6,959 nucleotides of DNA, taken from NCBI GenBank assembly GCA_028691575.1, contig JAQUYY010000094.1, positions 1-6,959 of the forward strand, written 5' to 3'. The notes under the pieces are model-generated. The model saw only the letters and a list, made by a program, of their open reading frames with translations. It was not told the origin of the DNA and did not search any database. Positions 1-4,409 of this stretch are shown piece after piece (the stretch's first letter is position 1; each line of letters opens with the position of its first letter). Both the position numbers and the translations under genes were made by a program. The DNA comes from Candidatus Gastranaerophilales bacterium. GTDB lineage: Bacteria > Cyanobacteriota > Vampirovibrionia > Gastranaerophilales > JAQUYY01.

Positions 1-91
1 TAGGAGTTTCAAGAGCAAAACTCTGTGCTTTAGTCGCTGTAAAGCACAGAGCAATAATTATTGAATAAATAAAATATCTCTTGAAATTCAT
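1..91 (-). CDS. N-terminus of a probable secreted or periplasmic protein (runs off left edge)
   Basis: Reading leftward from an ATG at 91-89, 30 codons stay open to the window edge. The peptide begins MNFKRY, continues with a hydrophobic stretch FIYSIIIALCFTA, and then shows likely signal-peptidase sites (TKA-Q near residue 22, or SFA-L near residue 26) before LETP. This is the n-, h- and c-region layout of a Sec signal peptide, so the product is probably exported; its mature function cannot be seen. The ATG lies only 5 bp after the stop of the response regulator, so it would be the third gene of the minus-strand operon. There is no good Shine-Dalgarno at normal distance (nearest AAGG is about 15 nt upstream), which weakens the call. 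A perfect 12-bp hairpin lies inside the reading frame, so an alternative is that this is an untranslated 3' region with a terminator and the signal-peptide look is chance. Confidence 0.5.
   Translation of the reverse strand, partial: MNFKRYFIYSIIIALCFTATKAQSFALETP
4..89. repeat. Nested inverted repeats
   Basis: Outer arms 4-15 (GAGTTTCAAGAG) and 78-89 (CTCTTGAAATTC) match at 11 of 12 positions; the odd pair is a G-U wobble in plus-strand RNA and an A-C mismatch in minus-strand RNA. They enclose the perfect 12-bp stem at 21-32/40-51. A 12-bp loopless palindrome CAATAATTATTG sits at 52-63, and a competing small stem 4-9/18-23 shares bases with the inner arm. On minus-strand RNA the outer stem starts at the G of the ATG at 91-89. 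Function is unknown. Confidence 0.55.
17..51 (-). terminator. Perfect 12-bp hairpin with short T tract; possible terminator or attenuator
   Basis: The arms at 21-32 (CTCTGTGCTTTA) and 40-51 are exact reverse complements around a 7-nt loop. On the minus strand the stem is followed directly by TTTTGCTCTT, a weak U tract, so it could end the kinase-regulator transcript. On the plus strand the following bases are not T-rich. The U tract is only four long, and the hairpin falls within a plausible signal-peptide reading frame. It might therefore act as an attenuator or mRNA structure rather than a full terminator. Confidence 0.35.
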
Positions 92-96
92 TTTGA

Positions 97-783
97 CTAT
101 ACAATACCTTCTCTCATTGCCATAACAGCAGCTTGTGTTCTGTCACTTACGCAAAGTTTCTGAAGGATGCTATGTACATGTGCTTTAGCTGTTGCCCTTG
201 ATATAATTAACCTTTCAGCTATTTGAGGGTTAGAAAGTCCTTCTACAATTAGTGATAGAACCTCCAATTCTCTTTCTGTTAAGGTTGATGCAAACGGAGA
301 AGAAAAAGAATTTTTTGAAAACCCGTCAGAGGAGCTTGTATGAACAGGTCGTTTATTGATATTTTTTAAAACCATTTTTGCAATTAAAGGATCAAGCCAA
401 GCTACACCGTCATTTACCGATTTTATTGCAGTAATAATTTGCTCGGGATTTGCGCCTTTCATAATATATGAATCAGCTCCAGCGCTAAATGCAGCAAAAA
501 CGTCTTCTTCGGATTCTCTTGATGTAAAAATCAAAATTTTAGAATCAATTGAATTGTCTTTAATTTGTCTTGTAGCTTCAATCCCGTCTATTATCGGCAA
601 TCCGATATCCATAAGAATTACATCGGGAATCAGCTTTTTAGCCAAATCAACAGCTTGCCTACCGTTTTCAGCTTCACCCACAATTTGAATATCAGCACTT
701 TTCTCAATGACAAGCTGCAAGCCCATTCTTGTCATTGTATGGTCTTCAACCAGCAGTACTTGAATTTTCTTATTTTCATTCAT
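97..783 (-). CDS. NarL/LuxR-family response regulator (REC-HTH)
   Basis: A 228-residue, full-length two-component transcription factor. The receiver domain (about residues 6-125) has the acidic pair E13/D14, the phospho-acceptor D59 in LMDIGLP, switch residue T87 in IFTSRE, and K109 in SYIMKG, so it should be phosphorylatable. A Ser-rich linker (about 146-166) leads to a C-terminal four-helix LuxR-type HTH (about 168-226; LTERELEVL, then SNPQIAERL, then TAKAHVHSILQKL) that binds DNA. The ATG at 783-781 is preceded by AAGGTG at 794-789 with a 5-nt spacer, which supports this start. It lies 57 bp downstream of the hybrid kinase on the same strand, so kinase and regulator are very likely co-transcribed partners. 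The 784-840 gap holds only this ribosome site and no clear terminator. The target genes are not identifiable from sequence; the neighbouring secreted-protein gene and the divergent efflux operon are guesses. Confidence 0.93.
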   Translation of the reverse strand: MNENKKIQVLLVEDHTMTRMGLQLVIEKSADIQIVGEAENGRQAVDLAKKLIPDVILMDIGLPIIDGIEATRQIKDNSIDSKILIFTSRESEEDVFAAFSAGADSYIMKGANPEQIITAIKSVNDGVAWLDPLIAKMVLKNINKRPVHTSSSDGFSKNSFSSPFASTLTERELEVLSLIVEGLSNPQIAERLIISRATAKAHVHSILQKLCVSDRTQAAVMAMREGIV

Positions 784-840
784 AACAACACCTTATACTC
801 ATCTTTACTGTTAACTTTATATGATACTACCGCTAAATCG

Positions 841-2457
841 TTATTTTATATTCGATATTGAATCGTCATGTCTTTGCGATGCTGAAACAAGCTCAGTCGG
901 ACACGATTTATCGGCGATTACTATTGAGGGACATTTTTTTAGGGAAAAGAAAAACTTACTGCCTTTTTCTAATTCACTTTCAAGCCAAATTTTTCCGTAA
1001 TGAGCTTCAATAATTTGTCTGCTTAAATAAAGCCCTAATCCCGTTCCTGTTGAGCGTTTTTGCTTTGTCCCCTGCGAAAATCTTTTAAACATCTTTGGAA
1101 TATCCTCATTGGGAATCCCCATTCCTGTATCTTCAACGCAAACAATTATTTCATCGTTTATATCTTCCATTGATACATTAATATTGCCGTTTTCATAGGT
1201 ATAATTTACGGCATTTCCTAATAGATTTGCAAAAACTCTTCTTATTTCCTGCTTATCAACATAACCTTGAATTATATTTTTTAGGTTTTTATTAATTATT
1301 ATATTTTTCTTCTCTGCAAGTGGCGTAACTTTTGAAATGCATTCATCTAGAATTTCATTCAAATTAATGTTTTCGCAATAAAGACTTAATTGACCTGATT
1401 CATACTTATAAACTTCAAGCAAAGCATTTACCAGTCCGAGCATATCTTGATTACTTGATATCATTGTCGATAAAAGCTGAAATTGTCTTCCGTTAAGCTC
1501 TCCCAATGAGCCGTCAAGGAAAAATTGCAATGTCTGAATAGCTGCAAGCAGAGGAGTTCTTAAGTCATGAGTTAAGGTTGCAATAAAGTCATCCCTTAAT
1601 CTTTCAGCTTCAAGTTGAGGCGTAATATCTCTAATTACAGCAACATAGCTGTTTGAAACCTCATTTTTTGTTTGGATTGGGGCAAAACTGATTTCAACAG
1701 GAATATTTTTTTCTTCTTTTTGATTTATTAATAAATAATCCCTGATAAAAACATCCTTTTGCGATGAAATTTCTTCAAAAATATTCTTATTTTTATTATT
1801 TATAAAAAGTGATGAAAATTTAGTATTATTTAAATCTTGTTCGGCTAGTGCGGTTAATTTCACAAATGACGCGTTAAAATGAATAATTTTATCGTCAGTT
1901 GAAATTGTTACAATTCCATCGGCGCAATTGGTAATAATACCGCTAAGTTTAGAGTTGGCTCTCATTAAATCTTGCGTTCTGTTGCGAACTGTCAGCTCTA
2001 ATTTTTCGTTATAATTTTCAAGCTCAGCTTTGGTTTTTGATAATTCATCTATTTTTTGGTTTAAATTTTTAACAAGAAAACTTCTTTCAATACCGTTTCT
2101 TATTGTCAATAATAAAGAATCGTTATCCCAAGGTTTTTCTATATATTTATATATGCCGATATCATTAATAGCTTTTATTGCATTTTCCTTATCAGCGTAC
2201 CCTGTGAGTAAAATCAAACTGATTTCGGGATGAATTTCTTTAACTTTTGTTAAAAATTCGATGCCGTTCATCTCAGGCATTAAAAAATCAGACATTATTA
2301 ATGAGATGCTATTGTTTTTAATAAATTCAAGAGCTTTCATCGGAGAATTAAAAAATTCGGCATTATGAATGCCTTCTAAGGATAACAATGCTTTTAAAGA
2401 TGCTGTTACCATTGGCTCATCGTCAACTATTACAATTTTTGAAGGATTTTTACTCAT
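841..2457 (-). CDS. Soluble hybrid histidine kinase (REC-coiled coil-PAS-HisKA-HATPase)
   Basis: Numbering from the ATG at 2457 (538 aa). An N-terminal receiver domain (about 6-120) has D12/D13, phospho-acceptor D57 in MSDFLMPEMNG, T85, and K108 in a KPW motif; the IGIYKYIEKPW segment resembles HupR/RpfG-type receivers. A charged helix (about 125-165, likely coiled coil) leads to a PAS domain (about 170-285) ending in VIRDITPQLE. The HisKA H-box is TLTHDLRTPL with phospho-accepting H297. The ATPase domain has an N-box around N411-N418 (NLLGNAVNYT), G1 DTGMGIP (443-449) and G2 GTGLGLYLS (471-479). No membrane segment or signal peptide is present, so it senses in the cytoplasm or through its receiver. 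An in-frame ATG at 2469 would add MRFI; I prefer 2457 because GAG lies 7 nt upstream and the REC domain begins promptly. The last ~20 residues (from about K517) look repeat-derived rather than part of the kinase fold. Its likely phospho-target is the regulator just downstream. Confidence 0.92.
   Translation of the reverse strand: MSKNPSKIVIVDDEPMVTASLKALLSLEGIHNAEFFNSPMKALEFIKNNSISLIMSDFLMPEMNGIEFLTKVKEIHPEISLILLTGYADKENAIKAINDIGIYKYIEKPWDNDSLLLTIRNGIERSFLVKNLNQKIDELSKTKAELENYNEKLELTVRNRTQDLMRANSKLSGIITNCADGIVTISTDDKIIHFNASFVKLTALAEQDLNNTKFSSLFINNKNKNIFEEISSQKDVFIRDYLLINQKEEKNIPVEISFAPIQTKNEVSNSYVAVIRDITPQLEAERLRDDFIATLTHDLRTPLLAAIQTLQFFLDGSLGELNGRQFQLLSTMISSNQDMLGLVNALLEVYKYESGQLSLYCENINLNEILDECISKVTPLAEKKNIIINKNLKNIIQGYVDKQEIRRVFANLLGNAVNYTYENGNINVSMEDINDEIIVCVEDTGMGIPNEDIPKMFKRFSQGTKQKRSTGTGLGLYLSRQIIEAHYGKIWLESELEKGSKFFFSLKKCPSIVIADKSCPTELVSASQRHDDSISNIK
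863..905 (-). repeat. Short dispersed palindromic repeat (ELVSAS type) encoding the kinase tail
   Basis: On the kinase strand this segment reads through CTGAGCTTGTTTCAGCATCG and encodes CPTELVSASQRHDDS. Its core is an imperfect palindrome, CTGAG and TTCAG around CTTGT (882-896), where the last pair is a G-U wobble in mRNA. I recognise this as a member of a widespread family of small intergenic palindromic repeats (consensus like CTGAACTTGTTTCAG) that are sometimes translated as ELVSAS or ELVSGS peptides at protein ends. Only one copy is in the window, so dispersal is from general knowledge, not seen here. A perfect 7-bp inverted repeat (TAAATCG 834-840 and CGATTTA 904-910) brackets the segment and may mark the element's limits. 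Confidence 0.65.
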
Positions 2458-2477
2458 TATGAATCTCATAAAAAATT

Positions 2478-2510
2478 ACTCTATTGCTATTCAGGATAGC
2501 GAGTTTTTTT
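2478..2510 (+). terminator. Hairpin followed by seven T's upstream of the kinase gene
   Basis: GCTAT (2486-2490) pairs with ATAGC (2496-2500) around TCAGG. ACTC (2478-2481) pairs with GAGT (2501-2504) if a 4-nt bulge TATT is allowed, and a run of seven T's follows at 2504-2510. In plus-strand RNA this resembles an intrinsic terminator, although no plus-strand gene precedes it, so it would stop only antisense transcription through the kinase. In minus-strand RNA the same hairpin falls in the kinase leader, just upstream of the candidate start codons, where it could affect translation. The stem is short and interrupted, hence low confidence. Confidence 0.33.
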
Positions 2511-2572
2511 AGAAAAAACAAATAGTTTACAATACTACATGTTTCATACAAACAGGGGATTTTAAAAAAATA

Positions 2573-2601
2573 TTGCAAATAATATACTTGTATAATACAA
2601 T
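2573..2601 (+). promoter_or_regulatory. Candidate sigma-70-type promoter of the efflux operon
   Basis: TTGCAA (2573-2578) and TACAAT (2596-2601) are spaced by exactly 17 bp and match the -35 and -10 consensus at 4 of 6 and 5 of 6 positions. The start of transcription would be near 2608, giving a leader of roughly 25 nt to the repressor gene. A perfect TATAAT at 2591-2596 is an alternative -10 but has no recognisable -35 at 16-18 bp. Matches in such AT-rich DNA arise by chance, so this is a candidate only. Confidence 0.42.
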
Positions 2602-2608
2602 CGTATTA
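2588..2608. promoter_or_regulatory. Overlapping palindromes, candidate TetR-family operator
   Basis: TTGTATAATACAA (2588-2600) is a perfect palindrome about a central A. Overlapping it, TAATAC (2593-2598) and GTATTA (2603-2608) form a 6-bp inverted repeat with a 4-bp spacer. Both cover the candidate -10 region of the efflux operon, directly upstream of the TetR-family gene. Such regulators typically bind near-palindromes of this kind in their own promoters, so binding here would block RNA polymerase and give autorepression. The link between this site and this repressor is inferred from position only. Confidence 0.42.
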
Positions 2609-2634
2609 AATGGATGGCTTAATGGGTGATTTTA

Positions 2635-3270
2635 ATGATAAAAGAACCGGAAACTTCAAGAGAAAAGATTTTAGAAGCAGCTTGTCAGCTTTTTGCAGAA
2701 AAAGGTTATAAAAAGACCACTATTCGAGATATTTGCAAAGCTGCCGATACATACCAGATTTCTATAAATTACTACTTTGGAAGTAAAGAAAATTTGTTTA
2801 AAGAAGTGCTGTCTACAACTTATAGCATGACAGAGGAATCAATTTTAGCCCAAAAAATTAAAGATTTTAATCCGGAAGAACAGCTTAGGAAAATTGTAAA
2901 AACAAGGTTAAATACTATATTTAGAAATGATAAAAGCAAGTGGTTTTTTGAAATTTTATGTAATGAAGATCCTTTTACAGATGAAACTTATGACGATATA
3001 TTTAAAAATACATTAGAAAAACACATGGAATTTGTTAAAGGAATTTTTCGCAAACTTTTGGGGGAAAATTCAAATGAATTTAAGGAAAGTTATTGCATGT
3101 TTGTTTTAATGTCGCAAATAATAACATTGGCAAAACATAAAAAAGCAAAAGACTATTTTTTTGGCGAAACGGCTCCGGCAAAAGTTGAAATAGATGTTTT
3201 TGCAGAGCAAATCACTAAATTTTTATTGGCAGGTGTGGAACAAATGAAATTAGAAGAGATAAGGATATAA
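2635..3270 (+). CDS. TetR/AcrR-family transcriptional repressor, CecR-like
   Basis: A 211-residue protein of usual TetR-family length. The N-terminal helix-turn-helix (about residues 8-55) reads SREKILEAACQLFAEKGYKK, then TTIRDICKAAD, then INYYFGSKENLFKEVL, the standard TetR signature. The C-terminal ligand and dimer domain (about 75-205), with the PEEQLRKIVKTRL segment and a WFFEIL...E..F core, recalls the CecR/YbiH subgroup, which is often next to HlyD-type transport genes. I chose the ATG at 2635 because GGGTGA (2624-2629) sits 5 nt upstream; an in-frame GTG at 2626 would add three residues (MIL) and cannot be excluded. It is the first gene of a three-gene efflux operon, with 2 bp to the adaptor gene, so it most likely represses its own operon until an effector (probably a pump substrate) binds. 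The effector is unknown. Confidence 0.92.
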   Translation: MIKEPETSREKILEAACQLFAEKGYKKTTIRDICKAADTYQISINYYFGSKENLFKEVLSTTYSMTEESILAQKIKDFNPEEQLRKIVKTRLNTIFRNDKSKWFFEILCNEDPFTDETYDDIFKNTLEKHMEFVKGIFRKLLGENSNEFKESYCMFVLMSQIITLAKHKKAKDYFFGETAPAKVEIDVFAEQITKFLLAGVEQMKLEEIRI

Positions 3271-3272
3271 TT

Positions 3273-4409
3273 ATGAAAAAACGAACATTAGTTGTTGCAA
3301 TACTATTGGGATTGATGTGCTTTGCGGTTGGCAGAAATATTTATGCGGGATTTGTGATGAAAAAAAGACAGATGCCGATGCCGTCAGTATCTTTAACACA
3401 AGTTCAGGAAACAGAAATTATAGATAAAGCAGAAGCAGTCGGTAGAGTGGCTTCAAAATATTCAGTTGGATTAAGAGCAAGGCTGCAAGGGTATTTGCAA
3501 AAACGTTATTTTGAAGAAGGTTCTTATGTAAATAAAGGAGATTTGCTTTTTATCATAGAGCCGGATCAGTATGAAATATCTGTTAAACAAGCAAAAGCAA
3601 GCGTGGAAGATGCAAAAGCAGCATTGACAGAAGCTGAAAAAAATTATATTCGTATGTCCGAACTTTTGGAAAGAGGCTGCATAAGCAAATCGGCTCATGA
3701 TTCTGCATTAGCAACGAGGGATAGAGCAAAAGCTGCTGTAGATATGCAAATGGCTCTTTTAGACAATGCTAAACTTAATTTAAGTTACACAAAAATATAT
3801 GCGCCTGTTAGTGGTAGAATTAGTGACCTTACAATAACAGAAGGGAATTATATTAGTGCAACAACAGGAAATTTGGCTAATATTGTAAGTGTAGATCCAA
3901 TATATGTGACTTTTAGCTTAAGTTCAAAAGATTTTTTGAAATTGCAGCAAAATAAACAAGATTTTAAAAATCGAAAAATAGAAATCGAATTGCCCGATGG
4001 CACTACATACCAACATAAGGGTATTGAGGATTTTTATAACAACTCTATAGACCAATTAACAGGAACAATAAAAGTACGTGCAACTTTTGCAAATCCAAAC
4101 ATGCTTTTATTGCCCGGTCAATTTGTTACAGTGAATATTTATTCCAATATTCCTGTCAAAAAGCTTATAGTTCCTCAAGAAGCTGTAATGGAAAATCCGG
4201 CAGGCAAATATGTTTATATATTGGACAAAGAAAATACAGTAAAAGCCAAACCGATAGAAACTGCCGGAGCATATAATGATTTTTGGATTATTGAAAATGG
4301 TTTAGAAAAAGACGAATCCGTTATTATGAAGGGATTACAGAAAATAAGGCCTGAGATCAAAGTAAATGTTATTGCAGAAAATCAAGAAGGAAATAAAGAT
4401 GTTCAGTAA
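3273..4409 (+). CDS. RND efflux periplasmic adaptor (membrane fusion protein, HlyD/AcrA-like)
   Basis: A 378-residue adaptor that would bridge an inner-membrane RND pump to an outer-membrane channel. Residues 5-28 form a hydrophobic N-terminal segment after MKKR. C16 is preceded by GLM, a poor lipobox, so membrane anchoring by the uncleaved helix seems likelier than lipidation as in AcrA. The lipoyl/barrel-sandwich halves are at about 63-98 (GYLQKRYFEEGSYVNKGDLL) and 170-200 (SYTKIYAPVSGRI). Between them lies an Ala/Lys-rich helical hairpin (about 100-168) with R127, L131, S138 and D143, the R-L-S-D pattern of TolC-docking tips. A beta-barrel (about 205-290, ending LLPGQFVTVNI) and a membrane-proximal domain follow. 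AAGGA (3261-3265), 7 nt before the ATG, supports the start. The gene follows the repressor by 2 bp and overlaps the permease by 11 bp, consistent with tight co-expression. Confidence 0.94.
   Translation: MKKRTLVVAILLGLMCFAVGRNIYAGFVMKKRQMPMPSVSLTQVQETEIIDKAEAVGRVASKYSVGLRARLQGYLQKRYFEEGSYVNKGDLLFIIEPDQYEISVKQAKASVEDAKAALTEAEKNYIRMSELLERGCISKSAHDSALATRDRAKAAVDMQMALLDNAKLNLSYTKIYAPVSGRISDLTITEGNYISATTGNLANIVSVDPIYVTFSLSSKDFLKLQQNKQDFKNRKIEIELPDGTTYQHKGIEDFYNNSIDQLTGTIKVRATFANPNMLLLPGQFVTVNIYSNIPVKKLIVPQEAVMENPAGKYVYILDKENTVKAKPIETAGAYNDFWIIENGLEKDESVIMKGLQKIRPEIKVNVIAENQEGNKDVQ

Noticed and set aside
356..861. Plus-strand open frames (356-688 and 565-861) opposite the response regulator
   Set aside because: They lie antisense to a gene with complete REC and HTH motifs, have no recognisable domain or good ribosome site, and are explained as mirror frames.
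2030..2233. Plus-strand 67-codon frame opposite the kinase receiver and coiled-coil region
   Set aside because: It is antisense to a convincing kinase and its hydrophobic look follows from the reverse complement of the real codons.
2591..2596. Perfect TATAAT as the main -10 of the efflux operon
   Set aside because: No -35-like hexamer lies 16-18 bp upstream; the TTGCAA/TACAAT pair with 17-bp spacing is better, though TATAAT remains possible.
3303..3320. Possible lipoprotein signal in the adaptor (Cys16)
   Set aside because: The residue before Cys is Met and the preceding pattern (LGLM) does not fit the lipobox, so lipidation is not supported.
3471..3698. Minus-strand frame opposite the adaptor hairpin
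   Set aside because: The Phe/Cys-rich translation is the usual shadow of Lys/Ala/Glu-rich coding sequence; the sense strand has clear adaptor motifs.
4399..4409. Frameshift or fusion between adaptor and permease
   Set aside because: The 11-bp overlap has a proper stop, start and ribosome site, and both proteins are intact around it; this is ordinary operon overlap.
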